Shown: positions 1 through 6,969 of the stretch, in pieces
How the letters are laid out: every line of letters begins with the position of its first letter
How positions within the stretch are numbered: the stretch's first letter is position 1
DNA from: DASXSB01 sp036506275
Lineage (GTDB): Bacteria; Methylomirabilota; Methylomirabilia; Rokubacteriales; CSP1-6
DNA length: 64,000 bases
Reading direction: 5' to 3'
NCBI GenBank assembly: GCA_036506275.1
Contig: DASXSB010000039.1
Span: forward strand, 62,001 to 126,000
Program-made: the position numbers and the translations under genes
Notes under the pieces: generated by a model
Database searches by the model: none
Told to the model about the DNA's origin: nothing
Seen by the model: only the letters and a program-made list of their open reading frames with translations

Positions 1-2
1 CC

Positions 3-629
3 GACCTGCCGGGGCACGGGGGCTCGCCGCGTCTTTCGCGTTACTCCTTCGGTCATCTCGCCGCCGCCGTGGCGGGGACAGTGTCGTCCGCGAACCGCGT
101 CGTCGTCCTCGGCCACTCCCTGGGCGGGGTCGTCGCGCTCGCGCTCGCCAGCGGATGGTTCGGCGTTCGGATCTCCGCGGCATGCGGACTCGGCATCAAG
201 GTCGCGTGGACGGACGAGGAACTGGCTCGTGCCCGCGCCCTCGCGGCCCGGGGAAATCCCGTGTACGCGACCCGCCGCGAAGCGGCGGAGCGACATCTGA
301 AGCTTGCGGGGCTGACGGGGCTCGTGACACCGGAAGCCGTGCCGGAGGCCGCGCTCGTTCACGGCGACGATGGCTGGACGGTTGCCTTCGACCCGGCGGC
401 ATTTGCGATCGGCGCGCCCGACATGCCGGGCCTCCTCGCGGCCTCGCGGGCGCCCGTGATCCTCGCCGCCGGCGAACGAGATTCGATGTGTAGACGGGAT
501 CAACTCCAAGAGCTCGTATCCGATCCTGTAATTCTCCCCGGCCTTGGTCACAACGCGCACGTGGAGTCCCCCGACGCGGTATGGCCGCTGCTCGAGCGGC
601 TGCGGGAGGCGAAGGCGGGCCTTCGTTGA
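3..629 (+). CDS. alpha/beta hydrolase, 5' end outside window
   Basis: C-terminal part (about 208 residues) of an alpha/beta-hydrolase-fold enzyme; the reading frame is open to the left edge, so the start is missing. The first visible residues read DLPGHGGS, the usual strand-4 turn of these enzymes. The nucleophile elbow GHSLGG lies about 37 residues in, with Ser as nucleophile. Near the C-terminus ILAAGERDS supplies the expected acidic residue and GLGHNAHVE the catalytic His, so the triad looks complete. The substrate cannot be told from sequence. It converges on the META-domain lipoprotein gene on the other strand. Confidence 0.85.
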   Translation, partial: DLPGHGGSPRLSRYSFGHLAAAVAGTVSSANRVVVLGHSLGGVVALALASGWFGVRISAACGLGIKVAWTDEELARARALAARGNPVYATRREAAERHLKLAGLTGLVTPEAVPEAALVHGDDGWTVAFDPAAFAIGAPDMPGLLAASRAPVILAAGERDSMCRRDQLQELVSDPVILPGLGHNAHVESPDAVWPLLERLREAKAGLR

Positions 630-647
630 TCGCGACCGAGAACCGGT

Positions 648-1148
648 TCAGCGGGCGGGTGCGAGCGGCGTGAAGCGAACGCGCACGCGTCCGGCGCCAT
701 CGAGGAGTCGGAGCGTGTCGCCCTCGCGCCGGAACGTGGTCGTGGCGTTGAGGGCCGCCAGGAACGCGCGCTCCTGCTCCATGACCGGAGTCGGGCACGC
801 CATGCGCGTGGTCCCCGTCGGCTTCAGCTTGACGACGCCGTCACCGAGCTCGAGGCCGCCGAAGTAGCGATTGCACGCGGTGTTGCCGACGATCCGCTGC
901 GCGCTCTCGAACGTCAGCGTGGGATTGATGCGCTCGAGCACGGGACGTCCGTCGATCTCCTGAGCGAGCCAGGACGTGCCGATGAGCGAGGCGCCGGCGG
1001 CCGGGCGGTCAGCGGAGCGGCATCCGGACACCAGCCCCGCCCCCAAGGCCAACGTCAGCGCGACCGTCAGGACGTTGATGCGGAATCCTTTGGCACATCG
1101 TGCGAGCGGACGTCCACGTCGTTCGAGCGCGCGGGCGCCGTGAACCAC
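648..1148 (-). CDS. META-domain (HslJ-like) lipoprotein
   Basis: Predicted outer-membrane or periplasmic lipoprotein of the META/HslJ group, small proteins linked to heat or novobiocin tolerance in E. coli. A hydrophobic signal ends in the lipobox VSGC. The mature part has the family pattern: GTSWLAQEIDG at its start, then TLTFESAQRIVGNTACNRYFGG, a central Met-Ala-Cys (TRMACP), and MEQERAFLAAL. The two conserved Cys are kept. There is no ATG; I chose the GTG at 1148, which gives a long basic n-region and an overlap of about 80 bases with the end of the MscS gene. A TTG inside the signal is possible. It is probably co-transcribed with that channel gene. Confidence 0.75.
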   Translation of the reverse strand: MVHGARALERRGRPLARCAKGFRINVLTVALTLALGAGLVSGCRSADRPAAGASLIGTSWLAQEIDGRPVLERINPTLTFESAQRIVGNTACNRYFGGLELGDGVVKLKPTGTTRMACPTPVMEQERAFLAALNATTTFRREGDTLRLLDGAGRVRVRFTPLAPAR

Positions 1149-2743
1149 TTCGATTTCGGCACCACGACCGCGCGCTCGGGTTGCGCTTCGAAGGCGGGCA
1201 CCATGATCTGGACGCCGAACTCGTTGAACGCGTCCTGGATCTGCGCGTGCAACTCGGACAGGACGCGGAAGCGCAACTCGGGCGTCTCGATGTGGGCGCG
1301 CACCTCGTACTGCACGGCGAAGTCGGACAGCGCGCGTTGCACGACGTACGGCCGTGGCTCCTTGCGCACGTGCGGCGTGCGCTCGGCGGCGAGCAACAGC
1401 AGCGCGTGCACCTGCCGCCACGGCTGATCGTAGCCGATGGTGGCGGTGGCCGCGACGAGAGCGCCGCCCTCGAGGCGCGAGTAGTTCGTCACCGTCGTGC
1501 CCGCCAGCACCGCGTTCGGGATGGTGATCTCCTCGCGCTTCGCCGTCACCAGCTTCGTGGACAGGAGACCGACCTCGCTCACGAAGCCCGTGATGTCCCC
1601 CGTGTGGATCAGCTCCCCCGGGCGCAGCGCGCGCGAATACACCACGAGGAGGCCGCTCATGACGTGGTTCACGAGCCCGGCGGAGCCGAGCGACACCATG
1701 AGGCCGGTGAAGATCCCGATGGCCTTGAAGGAGTCGCTCTCCGAGCCCGGGATGTACTCGTAGGCCACGGTGAGCGCGAAGATCCAGATCACGACGGCGG
1801 TGATCCGGCGGGTGGCGCCGGCGGTGTCCGGTTTCAAGAGCCCGACCGTGATGGTGCCGTCCTCGACGGCGCGGAAGAACACCCCGACCATGCGGACCAC
1901 GAACCGTGTCAGGAGGAAGATCAACACGACGGCAAAGAGACCGGGGAGGGCGCCCAGCGCCCCCGTGGCCAGACCCGCCAGCAGGTCGACGAGATAGCCG
2001 CCCAGCCGGTCGCCCCAGGGGCGCGTGTACGGGAACCGGCGGAGGACGAACGTCAGCCACAGATAGGTGACGACGATGCCGAGCGCCCACGCCGTCGCGT
2101 GGACCAGGGCGCGTTCGAGCGTGTCCACGAAGACCCAGAGGTCGCGGCCGAGACGGGAGACGGTGCGCGGATGGGTCGCGCGCGTGAGTCGTACGAGCGC
2201 GCGGTCCGCCGCCCGCCGCGTGGCCCACAGGGCCAGCCCGAGAAGAAGGGTGGCGCCGACCGAGAGCGCGATTCCCCGGACGAGCACCGGCAGCCGGCGC
2301 TGCTCCGCGCGGGCCCGCAGCACGGACTGGAGCTGCGCCACCGTGCGCGCGCTCGCGCTCGCCAGCGTCTCCCCCGTGGTGAGATCGAGGTCGCCATCGA
2401 GGATGGCGAAGAGCATCTGGCCACGGGCGGAGACGACGGCCCCGTGGAGATCGCCGACGGTCGCCTCCTCGGCGCGAATGTCCTCCGGACTCACGTCCTC
2501 GGGCAGCGCTTCGACGCGACGGGCGGCGTTGGCGGCACGGTCGGCGGGGCGGACCTGCCCGACCGGCACCCGGAACTCTGCCACCGGCCGATTCCAGACT
2601 CGAAGCGTGGCCGGCGCCGTGGCCCGCTCGGGCGCGGTGGGCGGAGCGGCCGGCGCCGGCTTGGCATGACCCGACGTCGCGGCCGCGACGACGAGCAACG
2701 CGGTCGCCGCCGCGGCGTGTAAGATACCGCCCCGCGCCGACAT
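1067..2743 (-). CDS. MscS-family mechanosensitive channel (558 aa)
   Basis: Small-conductance mechanosensitive channel homologue that would release solutes on hypo-osmotic shock. A cleavable signal peptide (residues about 1-28) precedes a roughly 130-residue periplasmic region. At least four membrane segments follow between residues 150 and 370, the last being the glycine/alanine-rich pore helix (GSAGLVNHVMSGLLVVYSR). The cytoplasmic beta domain has TGFVSEVGLLSTKLVT and the signature ITIPNAVLAGTTVTNYSR. It is longer than E. coli MscS (286 aa), as in MscS proteins with extra N-terminal helices. A copy of the island's 21-bp motif lies about 38 bases upstream of the ATG. Confidence 0.9.
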   Translation of the reverse strand: MSARGGILHAAAATALLVVAAATSGHAKPAPAAPPTAPERATAPATLRVWNRPVAEFRVPVGQVRPADRAANAARRVEALPEDVSPEDIRAEEATVGDLHGAVVSARGQMLFAILDGDLDLTTGETLASASARTVAQLQSVLRARAEQRRLPVLVRGIALSVGATLLLGLALWATRRAADRALVRLTRATHPRTVSRLGRDLWVFVDTLERALVHATAWALGIVVTYLWLTFVLRRFPYTRPWGDRLGGYLVDLLAGLATGALGALPGLFAVVLIFLLTRFVVRMVGVFFRAVEDGTITVGLLKPDTAGATRRITAVVIWIFALTVAYEYIPGSESDSFKAIGIFTGLMVSLGSAGLVNHVMSGLLVVYSRALRPGELIHTGDITGFVSEVGLLSTKLVTAKREEITIPNAVLAGTTVTNYSRLEGGALVAATATIGYDQPWRQVHALLLLAAERTPHVRKEPRPYVVQRALSDFAVQYEVRAHIETPELRFRVLSELHAQIQDAFNEFGVQIMVPAFEAQPERAVVVPKSKWFTAPARSNDVDVRSHDVPKDSASTS

Positions 2744-2779
2744 TTCGCCCGGAGTCTAGTCCAGATGCGAGGACGTAGT

Positions 2780-2800
2780 CGCGTAGGACCTTCGTCCCAT
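2780..2800 (-). promoter_or_regulatory. shared 21-bp motif, copy A (ahead of MscS gene)
   Basis: Read on the minus strand it begins ATGGGACGAAGGTCCTACG. It aligns without gaps to four other copies in this window (2840, 5905, 9395, 10563), with core GAC-C/G-AA-A/G-GTCCTATTG. It sits about 38 bases from the MscS start and is divergent to copy B. Likely binding site of the FixJ/LuxR-type regulator encoded at 9928; the protein-site link is inference. Confidence 0.6.
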
Positions 2801-2839
2801 CGGCGGGCTCCCGCGCCGGAGCGCGGCGCCGTCGTCGGT

Positions 2840-2860
2840 ATAGGCCAAAGGTCCTATTGC
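2840..2860 (+). promoter_or_regulatory. shared 21-bp motif, copy B (ahead of histidine kinase)
   Basis: Reads ATAGGCCAAAGGTCCTATTG on the plus strand, 48-69 bases before the kinase start. A possible -10 element (CATAGC) follows about 15 bases after the motif, so the site would overlap the -35 region as for a class II activator. Copies A and B form a divergent pair between the MscS and kinase genes. Confidence 0.6.
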
Positions 2861-2908
2861 CGTAGGTAAGCGGGCATAGCACAAGCAGTGTGGCGAGGAC
2901 TGGAGCCA

Positions 2909-5482
2909 ATGGGACGAGGCTGGAGCCAACAGAAGAGGGAACGCACCGCGGTGGTGTTCACGGCGGTGCTGGTCTGTGTCGCTTACTTCGTGGGGTCGCG
3001 AGTCGGCGACGCGCTCCGTTTCATGCCACTCATCACGTCCGTGATGTGGCCGCCCAACGCCATCCTCACCGCGACGCTGCTGCTGGCCCCCCCTCGGCGG
3101 TGGTGGATCTATATCCTGGCCGTTTTTCCCGCGCACTACTTCGGGCAGCCCGCGGACCGGGGGCTGTTGCTCGTGCTCCTCCTTTTCCTGACGAACTGGA
3201 GTGAGGCCCTCATCGCCGCCATCAGCGTGCGCGCGTTCAGCGGCAGCCCGACCCGCTTCGACACGCTGCGCCGGATGGCGGGGTTCATCGCCGGCGCCGT
3301 CGTGCTCGCGCCTTTTCTGTCGTCGTTCGCCGACGCCGCCGTCGTGTCCCTGTTCCGAGGCGAACCGTACGGGATGGTCTGGCGCGTCCGGTTCTTTTCG
3401 AACGTCCTCACCGAGCTGGCGCTCGTGCCCGCCATCCTGCTCGCCATCACGCGCGGTCCGGCATGGTTCCGCTCCGCGTTGCCACGGCGCCGTCTCGAGG
3501 CCGTCGCCGTCATGGTGGCGCCGGTCTTCGTGTGGTCGGTGATCTTCGAATCGATGGACGGGTGGCACGCGTTCCGCGCCTCACCCGCGCTGCCGCTCGC
3601 GTTCCTGCTGCCGTCGCTCTTGTGGTCGGCGGTACGATTCGGGACCGGGGGCACCAGCCTCTCGCTCCTGGTCACGATCATCCTCGCGACATCCGCCACC
3701 GCGCAGGGGCGGGGGCCGCTCACGACCGTCCCCGGTGAGGGAATCCTGGGCCTCCAGATCTTCTTGACGCTCGTGGGGATTCCGCTCATGTGCCTGGCCG
3801 CCGTCATCGAGGAGCGCGGCCAGGCGCAGGAGGCCGTGCGCGAACAGCTTCGCTTCGAGCAGCTCCTGGCGCGGCTGTCCAGCTCGTTCGTGCACTTGCC
3901 GGGAGAGGCGCTGCAGGAGGCGTCGGAGACGTGGGCGGGACGACTGGGCGAGTCCCTGCGGCTCGACGAGGTGGCGCTCCACCGTCTGTCGCGCAACCCC
4001 CTCGATTTCGTCGTGGTCTCGGCCTGGACCGCCCCCGGCCTCCCGCCGCGACCACCGTGTACGAGCCGGGACGTCCCGTGGATCGCGGAGCAGCTTCGGA
4101 ACGAGCGTGTGGTCGCCATCGAGCGTCCGGAGGAGATGCCGGCGAAGGCGGCCCGCGACGTCGAGACGTTTCGGCGCAAGGAGATTCGGTCGTGTCTGTC
4201 GCTGCCGCTCGTGAGCGGTGGCCGGCTCGTCGGCGCCCTGACGTTCATCACGATCAGGAGCGAGCGCGCCTGGTCCCAGGAGCTGGTGCAGCGGCTGGAG
4301 CTGGTGGGAGAGGTCTTCGCCAACGCGTTCGCGCAGAAGGAGGCGCAAGACGCGCTCCGCGCCAGTGAGGTGATGAAGTCCGCCATCCTCGGATCGCTGA
4401 GTAGCGGGGTGGCGGTGCTAGACCGAGACGGGCGCATCGTCGCCGTCAACGACAGCTGGGCGCGATTGACGCCGGAGTGGGAAGCATTCGGCGTGCAGGT
4501 CGAGGCGGACGACAATCACGTGAGCGCCGCGTGGACGGCGGGCGTGGACGGCGTGGCGGCGGCCCGCGAGGCCACCGTCGGCATCGCGGCCGTGCTCAAT
4601 GGGTCGCGCGACAGCTTTGCCTTCGAGTACGCGGCGGGGCCGCCGGCGGCGGCGCGGTGGCTCGCGCTGTCGGCGGTGCCGTTGAAGGGGCCGGAGGGAG
4701 GCGCCGTCGTTTCGCACACCGATGTCACCGAGCGCAAGCGCGCCGAGATGGAGGCGCAGCGGAGCCGCCAGGAGCTGGCGCACTTCACGCGGGTCTCGAC
4801 CATGGGGGAGCTCACGGCCTCGCTCGCGCACGAGTTGAACCAGCCGTTGACGGCGATCCTCGCCAACGCGAAGGCGGCCCAGCGCTTTCTCGATCACACG
4901 TCGCCGGACCTGGGGGAGATCCGCGAGATCCTCTCCGATATCGTCGACGACGACCGGCGCGCCGGCGAGGTGATCCAGCGCCTGCGCGAGTTCCTCCGCA
5001 AGGGCGACGCCGACTTCTCGCCCCTCGACATGAACGGGTTGCTCCGGGACGTCGTCAAGCTGGTCGCGAGCGACGCGGTCATTCGCAACGTGACGCTCGC
5101 GCTCGACCTCGGTCCGGAGGCGACCGCGGTGAACGGCGACCGCGTGCAGCTCCAGCAGCTGATCTTGAACCTCCTCCTCAATGCCATGGAAGCGGTGGCG
5201 GAGGCGAGCCCGGAGAAGCGCGTGGTCACGATCCGGAGCCGGATCGAAGAGCGCGTCGTCCACCTCGAGGTCCAGGACACCGGGCCTGGGCTTCAGGAGG
5301 GGGTGGCGGACGTGATCTTCGAGCCCTTCTACACGACGAAGGCGGCCGGCATGGGCATGGGGCTGTCGATCGCGCGCTCCATCGTGGAGGCGCACGGCGG
5401 TAAGATCCGAGCCGCGAACAACGCGGCCGGCGGCGCCAGCTTCCACGTCGTCATTCCGCTCGTGAGCGCGACGCGGACATGA
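2909..5482 (+). CDS. MASE1-GAF-PAS sensor histidine kinase
   Basis: Membrane-bound hybrid-free sensor kinase of about 857 residues. The first 300 residues form a MASE1-type multi-span membrane sensor (starts VVFTAVLVCVAYFVGSRVG). A GAF-like domain (about 325-480), a PAS domain (about 490-620), a HisKA domain with H-box GELTASLAHELNQPLTAI, and a HATPase with N-box LQQLILNLLLNAMEAV and G-boxes DTGPGL and GMGLSIARS follow. The ATG at 2909 has a close GGAG; a GTG at 2888 is the alternative. Its stop overlaps the next gene (ATGA), so kinase and receiver are co-translated. Kinases of this layout usually pair with FixJ-type regulators; one is encoded at 9928. The signal sensed is unknown. Confidence 0.93.
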   Translation: MGRGWSQQKRERTAVVFTAVLVCVAYFVGSRVGDALRFMPLITSVMWPPNAILTATLLLAPPRRWWIYILAVFPAHYFGQPADRGLLLVLLLFLTNWSEALIAAISVRAFSGSPTRFDTLRRMAGFIAGAVVLAPFLSSFADAAVVSLFRGEPYGMVWRVRFFSNVLTELALVPAILLAITRGPAWFRSALPRRRLEAVAVMVAPVFVWSVIFESMDGWHAFRASPALPLAFLLPSLLWSAVRFGTGGTSLSLLVTIILATSATAQGRGPLTTVPGEGILGLQIFLTLVGIPLMCLAAVIEERGQAQEAVREQLRFEQLLARLSSSFVHLPGEALQEASETWAGRLGESLRLDEVALHRLSRNPLDFVVVSAWTAPGLPPRPPCTSRDVPWIAEQLRNERVVAIERPEEMPAKAARDVETFRRKEIRSCLSLPLVSGGRLVGALTFITIRSERAWSQELVQRLELVGEVFANAFAQKEAQDALRASEVMKSAILGSLSSGVAVLDRDGRIVAVNDSWARLTPEWEAFGVQVEADDNHVSAAWTAGVDGVAAAREATVGIAAVLNGSRDSFAFEYAAGPPAAARWLALSAVPLKGPEGGAVVSHTDVTERKRAEMEAQRSRQELAHFTRVSTMGELTASLAHELNQPLTAILANAKAAQRFLDHTSPDLGEIREILSDIVDDDRRAGEVIQRLREFLRKGDADFSPLDMNGLLRDVVKLVASDAVIRNVTLALDLGPEATAVNGDRVQLQQLILNLLLNAMEAVAEASPEKRVVTIRSRIEERVVHLEVQDTGPGLQEGVADVIFEPFYTTKAAGMGMGLSIARSIVEAHGGKIRAANNAAGGASFHVVIPLVSATRT

Positions 5483-5883
5483 GCACGGGAGAGGCGACCG
5501 TCTTCGTCGTCGACGACGACGCTTCCGTTCGCCGCGGACTGGAGCGACTGCTTCGCTCCGCCGGCCACCAGGTGGCGACGTTCGCCTCCGCCCGCGAGTT
5601 CCTCGACCGGAACCTCGTAGCGGGTCCGTGCTGCCTCGTGCTCGACGTGCGCATGCCCGGCGTGAGCGGCCTCGAGCTGCAAGAGAAGCTCACGGCCCTC
5701 GAGTGCGACGTGCCCGTCATCTTCATCACGGGCAACGGCGACATCCCGATGGTGGTGCGCGCGATGAAGGCAGGTGCCGTCGACTTCCTCGCCAAGCCCT
5801 TCGACGACCAGGAGTTGCTCGACGCCGTTGACCAGGCGCTCGGGCGCACCCGCCCCCGCCGCTCCGGACGCGACCTGCACTAG
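5479..5883 (+). CDS. receiver-only response regulator (FixJ-like REC)
   Basis: A 134-residue protein that is one CheY/FixJ-type receiver domain and nothing else. The acidic pocket is VVDDD (residues 11-14), the phospho-acceptor Asp56 lies in LVLDVRMPG, and the switch Lys is in AKPFDD. After the fold only a short Arg-rich tail (RTRPRRSGRD) remains, so there is no DNA-binding output. It is translationally coupled to the kinase and is the obvious direct phosphate acceptor. It may act as a shuttle, a phosphate sink, or a competitor of the complete regulator at 9928. Confidence 0.92.
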   Translation: MSTGEATVFVVDDDASVRRGLERLLRSAGHQVATFASAREFLDRNLVAGPCCLVLDVRMPGVSGLELQEKLTALECDVPVIFITGNGDIPMVVRAMKAGAVDFLAKPFDDQELLDAVDQALGRTRPRRSGRDLH

Positions 5884-5904
5884 TCACGCTTCCCCGCGCC
5901 GCCC

Positions 5905-5925
5905 ATGGGACGAAGGTCTCATTGG
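5905..5925 (+). promoter_or_regulatory. shared 21-bp motif, copy C
   Basis: Begins ATGGGACGAAGGTCTCATTG, 59 bases before the small lipoprotein gene at 5984. A TTAGCG sequence about 20 bases further could serve as a -10 element. Differs from copy A mainly by TC/CT exchange in the right half. Confidence 0.6.
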
Positions 5926-5983
5926 AGCGCACCCTCCCGTTTGTTAGCGTTCGCCCGACCGTTGACACTGGGGAGGGACGCTC

Positions 5984-6235
5984 ATGCGGCGACTGAGGCG
6001 GGCGACGTTGCTTCTGGGCATTGCGGTCTTGACGGGGGCGTGCGCCACCGCCGAGGAGTGGCGGGTGTGGAACTCGAACAGCGCTCACTTCGCGTCGGGA
6101 CAGCACGGACTGTTCTCGCTGCGGAACCAGGACGAGGCCAAGCGCGTCACCCGTGCCGACATTCAAGCTGCGGGTACGGAGAGCTGGTGGGGCCGCGCGG
6201 TGGCGGTGAGCTCCGCCCAGATCATCGAGCAGTGA
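5984..6235 (+). CDS. small lipoprotein (83 aa), unknown function
   Basis: Short exported lipoprotein: a basic start (MRRLRRAT), a hydrophobic stretch and lipobox LTGAC with Cys at about residue 20. The mature part of about 63 residues contains WRVWNSNSAHFASGQHGLFS and ends AVSSAQIIEQ; I know similar small lipoproteins of Deltaproteobacteria-like genomes only as hypothetical proteins. A clear GGGGAGGG ribosome binding site precedes the ATG. It is the first gene after motif copy C and is followed, 26 bases later, by the Pal-like gene, so the two probably form one transcript. Confidence 0.8.
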   Translation: MRRLRRATLLLGIAVLTGACATAEEWRVWNSNSAHFASGQHGLFSLRNQDEAKRVTRADIQAAGTESWWGRAVAVSSAQIIEQ

Positions 6236-6261
6236 ATCGCGGACTGGATGACGAGGACCAT

Positions 6262-6900
6262 ATGATTCGCACGTCGACACTGAGACAGATCGTCTACGTC
6301 GCGTTTGCCGTGTCGCTGCTCGTGGGCGCCTGCGCGAGGCGTCCCGTCGTTCCGGTGGCCTCGGCGCCGCCGCCGACGGGCGAGACCCGCGCCGTCACCC
6401 CGCCGCCTCCCGCGCCCGCGCCGCCACCGGCGGCGATGACTCCGGCGCCGCCGCCGCCACAGATGGCGGCGCCGCCGTCAGCGCCGGCGCCGGCGCCCGC
6501 GCCGGCCCAGGTCACGGCCGCCCCCGCTCCGGCGCCGACACCGCCCAAGGAGTTTCGAGCGCACGACGCGTTGAAGCCGATCTACTTCGACTTCGACAAG
6601 TCGAACATCCGTCCCGGTGACGCCAAGATCCTGGACGCCAACGCCGCCTGGATCCGGGACAACTCCGGCTATCTGGTGCTGATCGAGGGACACTGCGACG
6701 AGCGCGGCACCAACGAGTACAACCTCGCCCTCGGCGATCGGCGGGCCAAGGCCGCGATGAACTACCTGCAGGCGCAGGGGGTCAACGCAGACCGGATGAT
6801 GATCGTCTCCTACGGCGAAGAGCGCCCCGTGTGCAACGACCACGCCGAGAGCTGCTGGTCGAAGAACCGGCGTGACCAGTTCTTGGTCAAGGAACGGTAG
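6262..6900 (+). CDS. pal: Pal-like OmpA-domain lipoprotein
   Basis: Peptidoglycan-associated lipoprotein, which anchors the outer membrane to peptidoglycan. The signal peptide ends in lipobox VGAC. A low-complexity Pro/Ala linker of about 80 residues follows, then an OmpA-type domain (about 110-212) with the Pal signatures IYFDFDKSNI, IEGHCDERGTNEYN and LGDRRAKAAMNYL. The end carries two Cys (VCNDHAESCW), common in Pal. The ATG at 6262 sits directly before the signal. There is no tol gene beside it, so this may be an accessory Pal rather than the Tol-Pal copy; the motif in front of the operon points to stress-regulated expression. Confidence 0.9.
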   Translation: MIRTSTLRQIVYVAFAVSLLVGACARRPVVPVASAPPPTGETRAVTPPPPAPAPPPAAMTPAPPPPQMAAPPSAPAPAPAPAQVTAAPAPAPTPPKEFRAHDALKPIYFDFDKSNIRPGDAKILDANAAWIRDNSGYLVLIEGHCDERGTNEYNLALGDRRAKAAMNYLQAQGVNADRMMIVSYGEERPVCNDHAESCWSKNRRDQFLVKER

Positions 6901-6916
6901 CCGCTCCACCGCTGAA

Positions 6917-6954
6917 CGAGCGCGCGTGGTTGCGACAGAGGCCACGCGTGCTCG
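6917..6954. terminator. stem-loop after pal, no U-tract
   Basis: Inverted repeat with 13-base arms (12 of 13 paired) at 6917-6929 and 6942-6954 around a 12-base loop, in the 69-base gap between the Pal-like gene and the next MscS gene. No T-run follows on the plus strand, so it is either a weak or factor-dependent terminator or a transcript-stabilising hairpin. Confidence 0.45.
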
Positions 6955-6969
6955 CGCGTTGTCGATGTC

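Noticed and set aside
1100..2722. 540-codon open frame antisense to the MscS gene
   Set aside because: It is a shadow of the channel gene in very GC-rich DNA; its product is Arg/Glu/His-rich with no domain, whereas the opposite strand has clear MscS motifs.
6930..6941. Classical rho-independent terminator after pal
   Set aside because: The stem is good but no T-run follows on either strand; kept only as a stem-loop with lower confidence.
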